From CAZLQG01 sp964561655 (GTDB taxonomy: Bacteria > Patescibacteriota > Doudnabacteria > UBA920): a stretch of 64,000 nt of DNA. The notes beneath the pieces were generated by a model that did no database searches, was not told where the DNA came from, and saw only the letters and a program-made list of their open reading frames with translations. The translations under genes were made by a program, and so were the position numbers. The DNA is taken from the NCBI GenBank assembly GCA_964561655.1, contig CAZLQG010000001.1:1-64000 (forward strand), in the 5' to 3' direction. Positions 48,597 to 57,045 of the stretch are shown here, piece after piece. How positions within the stretch are numbered: the first letter of the stretch is position 1; every line of letters starts with the position of its first letter.

Positions 48597-50480
48597 ATGA
48601 GAAACCAAAATATCATTAAAATCATCATATCTGTATTATTAGTAAGTTTTCCTTTTGCTTCTTTGGGCCAAGGGATAGACCCGCAGTTTAATCCTAATAA
48701 ATTAATAGACGATGCGGTCTTTGCAGATATACAGACCTTTGGCGGGCCGGAGGGCATTCAAAAATTTTTAGAAGTTAAAGGTTCAATTCTGGCCAAAACG
48801 GACCCCAACTTTTTAGTGATGTTGAAAGAACCTACTGTAACTTTGCTTAAAGAAGGGCTTGAGGACCCAAGGCCGAATTTGGGCCGGTTAAGGACCGCTG
48901 CGGAACTCATTTGGGACGCTTCGCGCCAGAGCGGGCTGAATCCTCAGGCCATTATAGTCACACTCCAAAAAGAGCAAAGCCTTATTACAGGGGCGGCCGG
49001 GTATTCGCAGGAAAAGCTGCAAAAGACTTTGGATAAAGCCATGGGATTTGATTGTCCGGACTCAGGCTCCTGCGGCAATTTATTTCCGGGATTTTACTAT
49101 CAACTTTTTGGTAACTTTGATACCCAAAACAACCGTTATTTGGGCGCGGTCAAGTCTTTGATGAAGTCTTACAACACCGAAGGCGGAAGGGGCCCGCAAA
49201 TAGATTCCACCGGCCTGGTTAATGGCGACAGGGGCGAAAGAAGGACGGCTAGAGTGGGTGATACGATTATTTTGGAAAACACTTTAGGTGGCTTTGACGG
49301 TGTGCCTGTTTCCAGCATCGTGCAGCTATTAAATAAAGCCACAGCCGCCCTTTATCGCTATACACCGCATGTGTTTAACGGCAACTACAATTTTTGGAGA
49401 TTTTTTGATGAGTGGTTCCGCTATCCCAACGGCACATTGGTGGCTCTGGCGGGCGATGCAAAAACTTACATCATCCAAAATGGCACCAAGCAGCTTGTTC
49501 CGAATTTTGTGGCCAGCGCCAGAGGTTTGGTGCTCGGCAATAAAGTTATCATCTCCTCGAATGAGTTTAGCTCTTACCCGACCGATAAAGTCTACGGCCC
49601 GGCGGATGGCACGGTGGTGAAAGTGGCAGGGGATTTAACCACTTATGTTTTTGAAAACAATATAAAGCATCCGGCCTCCGTATTCGTAATCGGTCAAAGG
49701 GGTTTGGATGTAAATAAAGCTTTGACTATTACTACTGAAGAATCTGCCCTATTTGAAAAAGGTTTAATTTTAACTCCCAAGGACGGCACGGTAATCCGCG
49801 GACAGACCGAGCCTGCTGTGTATTTGGTGGAAAGCGGCCTGTTGAAACTTTTCAGCGCCTATACTTTTAAGCAGAGGGGCTTGACTTCCAAAGAAATTGT
49901 CTTAGTTCCGGACAGTGAAATTACAACTTATGGCAAGCAGGGGTTTGTGGCGCCTAAGGACGGAACTTTAATTACGCATCCTAACACAAAAACTGTATAT
50001 CTGGCGGAAAATAATTTAAAGAGGCCGATAAGCTATGAGCTGTTCAAAAACCGGGGATGGAGCTTTAAGAACGTAGTGGAGCTTTCGGAAGACGAGGTCA
50101 ACGCTTTGCCGATTGGGTCGTTTGCCGAACCCAAAGACATCACTTGGCTGGCCAATGCGGACACCGGACAATTGTACTTGTTTAAAGAAGGCGCGCTCCA
50201 CAGCATATCAGCTTTTGTAGCCAAGACCCGCCATATTACTCCCGATTATTTCTTTAGCTCCGGCGAAATCCGCGAATGGCAGGAAGGCATCCCGTACCCG
50301 CCAATTAACGGCACACTGGTTATGGGCGACAAAAACGGCACGGTGTATTACGTTCAGAACGGTCAACTGCGTCCCATTACCTATGCCGCCTTCAAGCGCC
50401 GTGGTTACAGCTTCTCGCGCGTAAATACTTTACCGCAGGCTGAAGTGGATGCGTACGCAAAAGGGGATATGATAAACTAG
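48597..50480 (+). CDS. Lysozyme-like domain protein with six surface repeats
   Basis: A 627-aa protein with signal peptide (~1-24). Residues ~90-275 match a lytic-transglycosylase-like domain known from actinobacterial envelope proteins: IWDASRQSGLNPQAIIVTLQKEQSLITG, KAMGFDCPDSGSCG, FPGFYYQLFGNF, ATAALYRYTPHVFNGNYNFWRFFDEWF. Residues ~277-627 are about six ~57-residue repeats (DGTVVKVAGDLTTYVFENNIKHPA.. and kin) shared with the subtilase. It may cut or bind peptidoglycan, with the repeats as a wall- or glycan-binding part. Activity is inferred. Confidence 0.78.
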   Translation: MRNQNIIKIIISVLLVSFPFASLGQGIDPQFNPNKLIDDAVFADIQTFGGPEGIQKFLEVKGSILAKTDPNFLVMLKEPTVTLLKEGLEDPRPNLGRLRTAAELIWDASRQSGLNPQAIIVTLQKEQSLITGAAGYSQEKLQKTLDKAMGFDCPDSGSCGNLFPGFYYQLFGNFDTQNNRYLGAVKSLMKSYNTEGGRGPQIDSTGLVNGDRGERRTARVGDTIILENTLGGFDGVPVSSIVQLLNKATAALYRYTPHVFNGNYNFWRFFDEWFRYPNGTLVALAGDAKTYIIQNGTKQLVPNFVASARGLVLGNKVIISSNEFSSYPTDKVYGPADGTVVKVAGDLTTYVFENNIKHPASVFVIGQRGLDVNKALTITTEESALFEKGLILTPKDGTVIRGQTEPAVYLVESGLLKLFSAYTFKQRGLTSKEIVLVPDSEITTYGKQGFVAPKDGTLITHPNTKTVYLAENNLKRPISYELFKNRGWSFKNVVELSEDEVNALPIGSFAEPKDITWLANADTGQLYLFKEGALHSISAFVAKTRHITPDYFFSSGEIREWQEGIPYPPINGTLVMGDKNGTVYYVQNGQLRPITYAAFKRRGYSFSRVNTLPQAEVDAYAKGDMIN

Positions 50481-50512
50481 ATAACCATCTAATTATCGAA
50501 TATCCAATAACA

Positions 50513-50565
50513 AAAGGCTTAACCCCGGTTGCAAGCCCTGAGCTTGTCGAATGGGTTGAGCCTTT
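50513..50565 (+). terminator. Hairpin terminator with dispersed repeat in the loop
   Basis: AAAGGCTTAACCC / GGGTTGAGCCTTT (13 pairs, one G-T). The loop carries CCCTGAGCTTGTCGAAT, the same repeat core as in the hairpins at 11674 and 28708 and, inverted, in the gene at 53532. Confidence 0.65.
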
Positions 50566-50601
50566 AAAATTGCCTTATTTTATGCTAAAATCAGCTTAAA
50601 T

Positions 50602-52056
50602 ATGACTGGGCAGGTTTCTAAAAACATTTTTTGGCTGACATTTTCCAGGGCAGTGGCCCTGGCTTTACTGTTTTTGGCATACACCCAGTTATTTAGGTAT
50701 CTTGGACCTTTTGGCAGCGGGCAGTACCAGTTCGTTTTATCGTATGTGTTGATTTTTTCCACAATCGTTGATTTCGGCGTTCAGCAGTTCATTACCAAGC
50801 GTATAAGCGAGGACCCGGAAAACACAAAAAAATATTTTCAAAACTTTTTTGTTTTTGAAACTTTTTTGGCAGTTTTGTTATATGCCGCACTTCTGGTAAT
50901 TGCGTTTTTTAGGCACTTTGACCCCATTGTCATACAAGCAATTGCCGTAACGGGCTTGGGTATGGTGGCAAACGCCATGACTTATCCGTTTTTGGCAGTG
51001 ATGACCGCTAGGCAGGACTTAAGAAAAGTGGCGCTAATCAATTTCATTAATTCCTGCGTCAATATCACCATCATCTTTTTGGCGATTTGGCTAAAAAAAT
51101 ACATTGTATTTTTGGCAAGCATTCAGCTGGCTTTCGGGATTATAGATTTAATTTTGTATCGCATTTTTATCAGCAAACACATTCCCGCTCCAGGGGTTTT
51201 TGGCGCGCTCAAGCAGTTTGATTTTTCCATCATCAAAAATATTTTAAAGTCCGCCTGGCCGTTTGCGCTGCTTGTCGGTTTTAGCGCGATTTATAACCGT
51301 ATAGATGTAATCATCATTACAAGAATGTTAGACTACACCCAAACCGGTCTTTATACTGCGGCTTATAAGTTTTTTGATATTTTAAATTTTTTTCCCGCCT
51401 CGGTAAGCCACGTATTGTTTCCGGTGCTTGCGGCGCTGATGGCAAAGAGTTTAATTGGCGAGGTAAGGCACACTTTGGAAAAATATTTACGGCTGATGAC
51501 AGTCGTAGCCTTGCCGGTGGCCGTCGGGGGGATGGTCTTGTCTAAAAAACTGATTTTGCTGATTGCCGGACCCGAGTTTATTTCCGCGGCGCCTGTGCTT
51601 TCAATTTTAATTTGGGCGGTGGCAATTTTGTTTATTTACATTCCCATAAATTCTTTGGTCATTTCGCAGCTCACAAAAAAGGCCGTAATAATTACTGGCG
51701 CCAACGTATTTGTGAACATTGTTGGCAATATTATTCTAATTCCTATTTTAGGCATCAAGGCCGCGGCAATTATGACAATAGTATCGGAAAGCCTGCAGGG
51801 GATATTTTATTTTTATTTTGTCAGGGCAAGCATTACCAAATTTAAGTTTTTATCTATCCTTTGGAAACCGGCAATTGCCGCAGCAGTGATGGGGTTGGTT
51901 TTGTGGAAGCTGCCGAATGTTAATGTTTTGATAGCTGTTTTGGTTGGCACTTTAATATACGCTTTAGGTTTATTAGTCACCAGATTTATTTCTAAAGAAG
52001 ATTTATTTTTGTTTAAGAATTTTTTTAGGCCCGATCCGCCCATTTCTCATCCATGA
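50602..52056 (+). CDS. Polysaccharide flippase (Wzx/MOP family)
   Basis: A 484-aa protein with ~14 TM helices of the polysaccharide-exporter MOP type. The opening KNIFWLTFSRAVALALLFLAYTQLFRYLGPFGSGQYQF (only key parts given) and the late GMVLSKKLILLIAGPEFISAAPVL are typical Wzx features. It flips lipid-linked glycan units to the outer face of the membrane. A TAAAAT at 50586-50591 puts the start of transcription ~4 bases before the ATG. It is the first gene of a tightly overlapped cluster reaching 56977. Confidence 0.88.
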   Translation: MTGQVSKNIFWLTFSRAVALALLFLAYTQLFRYLGPFGSGQYQFVLSYVLIFSTIVDFGVQQFITKRISEDPENTKKYFQNFFVFETFLAVLLYAALLVIAFFRHFDPIVIQAIAVTGLGMVANAMTYPFLAVMTARQDLRKVALINFINSCVNITIIFLAIWLKKYIVFLASIQLAFGIIDLILYRIFISKHIPAPGVFGALKQFDFSIIKNILKSAWPFALLVGFSAIYNRIDVIIITRMLDYTQTGLYTAAYKFFDILNFFPASVSHVLFPVLAALMAKSLIGEVRHTLEKYLRLMTVVALPVAVGGMVLSKKLILLIAGPEFISAAPVLSILIWAVAILFIYIPINSLVISQLTKKAVIITGANVFVNIVGNIILIPILGIKAAAIMTIVSESLQGIFYFYFVRASITKFKFLSILWKPAIAAAVMGLVLWKLPNVNVLIAVLVGTLIYALGLLVTRFISKEDLFLFKNFFRPDPPISHP

Positions 52057-52481
52057 AAAAAAATGTTAAAACCAAGATTATAGTTTTTGGAACCTTTGAC
52101 GTTTTGCACAAAGGGCACTTGAATTTTTTTAAGCAAGCCCGCAGTTTATCATCAAAGCCCTATTTAATAGTGTCTGTAGCAAGAGACGTTAACGTAAAAA
52201 GAATTAAGGGTTTTAAACCGAAGCATAATGAAAAAAAACGGTTTAAAAAAGTAAAAAAATGTCCGCTTGTGGATAAAGTGGTATTGGGCGATAAAACATC
52301 TCATTTACCTCACATTTTAAAGGAAAAACCTGCTATAATAGCTTTAGGGTATGATCAAATCGAGTATACTGGAAATTTGGGGAACAATCTTGCCAAGAGA
52401 GGACAAAAAGTAAAAATTAGAAGACTTAAACCGTATAAGCCTAAAATTTTTAAGTCATCTTTTTATGTTGATAGGAATTGA
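52053..52481 (+). CDS. Cytidylyltransferase-like protein (TagD/RibL family)
   Basis: A 142-aa protein. Nucleotidyltransferase motifs VFGTFDVLHKGHLNFF (HxGH, ~22-25) and a basic C-terminus PKIFKSSFYVDRN in place of the ISSTxx motif. Size and layout fit glycerol-3-phosphate cytidylyltransferase or archaeal-type FAD synthetase. In a polysaccharide cluster, activation of an alcohol phosphate for the glycan is likely, but FAD synthesis cannot be excluded. Overlaps the flippase by 4 bases and the next gene by 17. Confidence 0.8.
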   Translation: MKKNVKTKIIVFGTFDVLHKGHLNFFKQARSLSSKPYLIVSVARDVNVKRIKGFKPKHNEKKRFKKVKKCPLVDKVVLGDKTSHLPHILKEKPAIIALGYDQIEYTGNLGNNLAKRGQKVKIRRLKPYKPKIFKSSFYVDRN

Positions 52482-53535
52482 AGCAGAGCGGGCAAATCAT
52501 CCGCAAAAAACCGGCGTGGAGCATTACGCCAAGCAGCTAATTTTGCATCTGGCAAAGCTTGACCGCAAGAATAATTATGTTTTGTATCTTCGCAGTAAGC
52601 CTCAAGATTGGTTCTTCGGCTTGCCGAAAAATTTCAAAATAAAAGTTATGCCTTTTCCGATATTTTGGACGCAAATTCGAATTAGTTTGGAAATGTTTTG
52701 GAATTCGGTTGACGTGTTAATGATCCCGGCTTCGGCTTTGCCGATAATTCATCCCAAAAGGTCAGTGATTACTATTCACGATATTGCCTGGAAATTTTTT
52801 CCTGAAAGTTTTACGTGGTTCAACCGAACTTTTTTGGAAATTTCAACAGGCTTCGCAGTTGACAATGCCCGCAGAATAATTACGGTTTCGGCTTCTACCA
52901 AAAGAGATTTATTCAGATATTATCAGGTACCGTTGGATAAGATCTTTGTGGTCCACCATGGTTATGAAGAGTTTAAACAGAAACGCGAAGAAATTCAGGG
53001 TTTGCCGGAAAAATATATTTTGTTTTTGTCCACCTTGCAACCAAGAAAAAATATTCCTGGTTTGATTGAAGCTTTTCGCCAGCTTAAGCGCGAATACCCG
53101 GATTTACCCCATAAACTGGTGATTGCCGGAAAACCCGGCTGGCTTTATGAAGATATTTTAAAAGTTATTGAACAAAACAAAGATATTACTCTCTATTTAA
53201 ATCACGTTTCTGACAATCAGCGTTTTGATTTGCTTTCAAGAGCCGATTTAATGGTTTTGCCTTCTTTTTATGAAGGTTTCGGTATGCAGATTTTAGAGGC
53301 TTTTGAAGCGGGCTGCCCGGTTGCAACTTCCAATGTTTCCAGTATACCTGAAGTGGCGGGTGAGGCGGCAGTTTATTTTGACCCAAAGAATGTTTTTGAA
53401 ATCAAAAATGCCGTTAAAAGTGTTTTATTTGACCAGTCTTTGGCTGAGAGTTTAAGGCAAAAGGGCAGGGAGTGCCTTAAAGATTTCAGTTGGGAAAAAA
53501 GCGCGGCGGAAACCTTAAAAATTTTAACTACATGA
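52465..53535 (+). CDS. Glycosyltransferase family 4 (GT-B)
   Basis: A 356-aa protein. N-terminal GIEAERANHPQKTGVEHYAKQL, mid-protein SASTKRDLFRYYQVPLDKIFVVHHGYE, donor-site YILFLSTLQPRKNIPGLIEAF, then LLSRADLMVLPSFYEGFGMQILEAFEAGCPV with the E-x7-E motif. This is the standard mannosyl/glucosyltransferase GT4 layout. It adds a sugar from a nucleotide donor to the growing glycan in the cytoplasm. ATGA overlap with the next gene. Confidence 0.9.
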   Translation: MLIGIEAERANHPQKTGVEHYAKQLILHLAKLDRKNNYVLYLRSKPQDWFFGLPKNFKIKVMPFPIFWTQIRISLEMFWNSVDVLMIPASALPIIHPKRSVITIHDIAWKFFPESFTWFNRTFLEISTGFAVDNARRIITVSASTKRDLFRYYQVPLDKIFVVHHGYEEFKQKREEIQGLPEKYILFLSTLQPRKNIPGLIEAFRQLKREYPDLPHKLVIAGKPGWLYEDILKVIEQNKDITLYLNHVSDNQRFDLLSRADLMVLPSFYEGFGMQILEAFEAGCPVATSNVSSIPEVAGEAAVYFDPKNVFEIKNAVKSVLFDQSLAESLRQKGRECLKDFSWEKSAAETLKILTT

Positions 53536-55136
53536 CGGCATACACAGACTTAGCAATTTTAAACAGACTTCGAAACAAAGCCCGGTTAATCACAATAGCG
53601 TTGATTATCTGGGAATTTTTTTCTGCGCTGATGCTCGCAGTGGCCAACTGGCCGGATGCAATTATCTGGGTAAATTTATTTTTACTGTGCTTGTTTATAT
53701 TGATTTTTTCTGTTTTTGATTCCCTGCTTTTGTTAATTGTTTCTATCCCGTTTTATGTGGTTTTACCAAATCCGTACTTTGAAACGCTTTCCATGTGGCG
53801 CATCTTATTTGCTTTGCTGTTTGCAGTCTGGATTATCAAAGATTTAAAATTTAATCCATTCGACAGGCTGAAGGCAGGAATTAAGGATTTAAGATTTTTT
53901 GGCTGGGATAAGCTGCTGGGAATTCTTACGGGGTTGGCGATTATCACTACCTTATCTTTCGCGCAATTTATTAGTCCGGGCTTAAAGCAAGTGCTGTTTT
54001 GGATAAACATCTATCTGCTTTATGTGGTGCTGATAAACACAGTAAAAAGCAGGGATCAAATTATAAAAATTGTAAAATATACCACAGGCTCATTGTTGTT
54101 AATTTTGGCTTTGGGTTATTTGCAGCTTTTAGCTACTTTTTTTACCAATTTAGATACTTTTTGGGTGTATTGGGCAAGCTTTGTCAGCAAGCTTTATTAT
54201 GGCGGCAATTTCGCGGAGGTTGCGCTTTACTCCAATTCTTGGTTTTCTTATGACGGAGTAAGGCAATTGCGCATGTTCAGTATTATGCCTGACTCCCATT
54301 CCTTCGCGCTGATCGCAGTTTTCACGGCCAGCTTTTTGCTACCTTTACTGGTTTTGTTCAAAGAGAAGAAGAAAGCAGTTTCCAGTGTTTGGAAAAACTT
54401 AGTTTTAAGTTCTTTGGCTATTGCCTTAACTGCTACGCGCGCGGCTTGGGCTGGGATTTTGGGCCCATTTCTCAGCGCTTTAATTTTACATTTTAAAAAA
54501 ATTCAGAAAGCTTATTTAAACAAAGTTTTTTTGGTCTTATTTTTTGTAATGGCTTTTGCAGCCTTGCTGCCTGTGTTTAATAGAGGGATGGAACTAATCA
54601 GGACCGGCAAATTAGAAGGCGATTTTAACTCCCGGGTTTTAAGCATTTATAATTTGGAGGGATCTTCAAATTTAGGAAGACTGTATATTTGGGAAAACAG
54701 CATTAAAAGCGCATTAGCTAAGCCTTTTGGTGTGGGCTTGGGAAATTTTGCGACTACGGTTTACGAAGGCGATACGCCTGATTATGGAGATTTGAGCAGG
54801 ACCAAAAGCGAGGCATTTAATTTACCTTATGAATTTGTCACCGCGCACAGCCTGTATTTGCAGATTCTGGTGGAATTGGGTTTTATTTCTTTGATAATTT
54901 TTGTCTTTTTTGTATTTAAGTATTTTAAAACTGTGGGGGATTTTCTACTTCAGCATAAAGAAAAAAATGATTTTTTGCTCGTTCTACTTGTGCAGCTAGC
55001 CTTAGCGATGTGTTGGATATTTACAGCAGCTTTGTTTGACGTGACTTTATTAAACGACAGAATTTTAATGTACTTCTTTATTAGCCTTGGTTTGAGCGGG
55101 GTAATAGTCAAAAATTATAAAACTTTAAATGAGTAA
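53532..55136 (+). CDS. O-antigen ligase/polymerase (WaaL/Wzy-like)
   Basis: A 534-aa, ~12-TM protein from ATG 53532 (4-base overlap with the GT4 gene). The Wzy_C region is clear: SIMPDSHSFALIAVF, LTATRAAWAGILGPF, a long external loop, then GVGLGNFATTVYEG and AHSLYLQILVELGFISLIIF. It ligates or polymerises surface glycans at the outer face. Residues ~109-118 (NPFDRLKAGI) come from a CCATTCGACAGGCTGAAGGC repeat and are flanked by duplicated IKDLKF/IKDLRF, a sign of in-frame repeat insertion. Confidence 0.87.
   Translation: MTAYTDLAILNRLRNKARLITIALIIWEFFSALMLAVANWPDAIIWVNLFLLCLFILIFSVFDSLLLLIVSIPFYVVLPNPYFETLSMWRILFALLFAVWIIKDLKFNPFDRLKAGIKDLRFFGWDKLLGILTGLAIITTLSFAQFISPGLKQVLFWINIYLLYVVLINTVKSRDQIIKIVKYTTGSLLLILALGYLQLLATFFTNLDTFWVYWASFVSKLYYGGNFAEVALYSNSWFSYDGVRQLRMFSIMPDSHSFALIAVFTASFLLPLLVLFKEKKKAVSSVWKNLVLSSLAIALTATRAAWAGILGPFLSALILHFKKIQKAYLNKVFLVLFFVMAFAALLPVFNRGMELIRTGKLEGDFNSRVLSIYNLEGSSNLGRLYIWENSIKSALAKPFGVGLGNFATTVYEGDTPDYGDLSRTKSEAFNLPYEFVTAHSLYLQILVELGFISLIIFVFFVFKYFKTVGDFLLQHKEKNDFLLVLLVQLALAMCWIFTAALFDVTLLNDRILMYFFISLGLSGVIVKNYKTLNE
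53856..53878. repeat. Dispersed repeat inside the ligase gene
   Basis: CCATTCGACAGGCTGAAGGC with AGG is close to the inverse of the loop repeat at 50536-50552 (GAGCTTGTCGAATGG). It lies in frame in a cytoplasmic loop. Confidence 0.6.
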
Positions 55137-56112
55137 GATTGTCGTAAATCTTTTAGGATGGAATCATAAGTACTTGCTTAAAAAGTGTATTGATTCTGTA
55201 TTGGCTCAAAGTTATAAAGATTTTGAGCTTGTGTATATGGATAACGCTTCTTCGGACGGAAGCGCTGAATTTGTAAAAAATAATTATCCGTCTATTCGTA
55301 TTATTGCCAACAATAGCAACCTAGGTTATGCCGGCGGACATAATAAGTTTTTTTCAGAGATTGATCGCGAGTTCTTGATGGTTTTAAACCCGGATGTTCA
55401 GATGTTCCCAGATTATCTCAAAGAAGCAATAAAGGGTTTTGAAGACGAGAAAGTTAGCGCTGTGATGGGAAAGTTACTTCGTCCTTCATCTCGCGTAGTA
55501 GACAGCACAGGTATAATTATCAACCTTGCAAGAAGAGGAAGAGATAGGGGACAGTGGGAAGAAGACAAGGGGCAGTATGATAATCAAATAAAGATTTTCG
55601 GGGTTAACGGGGCGGCATCAATCTTTAGAAAATCGGCGCTTGAAAGAATAAAGATGCCGAAACTCAGTGCCCGAAACTCAGTGCCCGGTACTCAGTATGA
55701 ATATTTTGATGAGGACTTTTTTGCGTATTGGGAAGATCTGGATTTATCCTGGCGCTTGAATTTGGCAGGGTACGAATGCCGGTTTGTGCCGTCCGCTGTT
55801 GCCTATCACGAACGCAATGCCGGGCAGAGTAAGGGCGGATATAAAAAAGTTTTTAGTTTTTTTAAGCATCATCGCAAATTGCCTGCCGGCGTGAAAAAGT
55901 GGAATTGGAAAAACCATTTATTTTGCATAATAAAAAACGACTTTAAACTGTATAAGTCTTTGCCATTTATATTATTGCGCGAGTTTGCGATGTTTATTTA
56001 TATTTTGGTTTTTGAGGCGGCCACATTCTCCGCTTTGCCGGAATTTTTTAAGCAGCTGCCGAAAATCTTAAAGAAAAGAAAATATATTAAGCAAAATATC
56101 ATAAATGCCTGA
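55129..56112 (+). CDS. Glycosyltransferase family 2 (rhamnosyltransferase-like)
   Basis: A 327-aa GT-A enzyme overlapping the ligase gene by 8 bases. VVNLLGWNHKYLLKKCIDSVL, VYMDNASSDGSAEFV, NLGYAGGHNKFF, the DxD-like LNPDVQMF, and the late EDLDLSWRLNLAGYECRFVP with H-E-R (YHERNAG) match bacterial GT2 rhamnosyltransferases. It ends in a membrane-associated helix. Residues ~178-188 (KLSARNSVPGTQ) are encoded by a 14-base tandem repeat. The rfb genes could supply its donor. Confidence 0.88.
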   Translation: MSKIVVNLLGWNHKYLLKKCIDSVLAQSYKDFELVYMDNASSDGSAEFVKNNYPSIRIIANNSNLGYAGGHNKFFSEIDREFLMVLNPDVQMFPDYLKEAIKGFEDEKVSAVMGKLLRPSSRVVDSTGIIINLARRGRDRGQWEEDKGQYDNQIKIFGVNGAASIFRKSALERIKMPKLSARNSVPGTQYEYFDEDFFAYWEDLDLSWRLNLAGYECRFVPSAVAYHERNAGQSKGGYKKVFSFFKHHRKLPAGVKKWNWKNHLFCIIKNDFKLYKSLPFILLREFAMFIYILVFEAATFSALPEFFKQLPKILKKRKYIKQNIINA

Positions 56113-56977
56113 AATTGACGTTTCCATAATAGTTCTTTCCTATCAATCCAAGCTGCATTTGGAGGTGCTTTTGCCGTCAATAAACGAAGCAGTTAAGGGG
56201 ATGTCTGCTGAGACTATTATCGTGGACAACGGCTCCAGCGATGGCACTAAAGAATGGCTGGTTCAGAAAATGAACCAAGGCGGGGAATTTCAACTTATTA
56301 GCCTTGCGGACAATTTAGGTTTTTCCAAAGGCAATAATTTGGGAATTAAGGAGGCTAAAGGAAAATACATACTGCTTTTGAATCCGGACACGAAGTTATC
56401 ATCAGATTCGCTTAAAGTGATGTTGGACTTTATGGAGCATCATCAAGAAGTAGGCATAGGCGGCTGTAAACTGATTAAGCCTGACGGAACATTAGACCTT
56501 GCATGCAGGAGAAGATTTCCAAACCCTTGGAATAGTTTTAAGAGGCTATTTTTAAAGAATAACAAAAATTATAATTATACTGACGTTGATAAAAATCAAG
56601 ATATGGAAGTGGACAGCATAGTGGGGGCATTTATGATGGTAAGGAAGTCGCTTATAGATAAAATCGGACTTTTAGATGAAAAATTTTTTATGTACGGCGA
56701 GGACTTAGATTTGTGCTGGAGGTGTAAAGAAGCGGGATACAAAGTCTGGTATCATCCAAAAACAATAGTAATTCATTATAAGGGCGAATCATCAAAGAAA
56801 GTAAGTTTCAAGGCGTTTTATTGGTTCCATGAAGCAATGTGGATTTTTTATAAAAAGCATTACGCAGGCAATTATCCGCTCATTTTCAATTGGATGATCT
56901 GGTTGGGGATTCATTTGAGGCTTTTAGCTTTGGTATTTATAAATATATTCAGGCGCAAAAAGTTTGTGAGCCGGTAA
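56105..56977 (+). CDS. Glycosyltransferase family 2
   Basis: A 290-aa GT-A enzyme, 8-base overlap with the preceding GT2 gene. ISIIVLSYQSK-type start, IIVDNGSSDGTKEWL, NLGFSKGNNLGI, LNPDTKLSSDSL and the acceptor-site EDLDLCWRCKEAGYKVWYHP with IVIHYKGESSKK. It ends with a C-terminal hydrophobic helix. It is the last gene of the glycan cluster and a paralogue of the one before. Confidence 0.9.
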   Translation: MPEIDVSIIVLSYQSKLHLEVLLPSINEAVKGMSAETIIVDNGSSDGTKEWLVQKMNQGGEFQLISLADNLGFSKGNNLGIKEAKGKYILLLNPDTKLSSDSLKVMLDFMEHHQEVGIGGCKLIKPDGTLDLACRRRFPNPWNSFKRLFLKNNKNYNYTDVDKNQDMEVDSIVGAFMMVRKSLIDKIGLLDEKFFMYGEDLDLCWRCKEAGYKVWYHPKTIVIHYKGESSKKVSFKAFYWFHEAMWIFYKKHYAGNYPLIFNWMIWLGIHLRLLALVFINIFRRKKFVSR

Positions 56978-57009
56978 TTCATCGAAAATTCGTCAAAAGC
57001 TAAAAAAGT

Positions 57010-57018
57010 TGATATAAT
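57010..57018 (+). promoter_or_regulatory. Extended -10 of the S41 protease gene
   Basis: TGATATAAT, no good -35, ~28 bases before the ATG at 57046. Confidence 0.5.
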
Positions 57019-57045
57019 AAATCAATCAATTTTAATTTTTTATTT

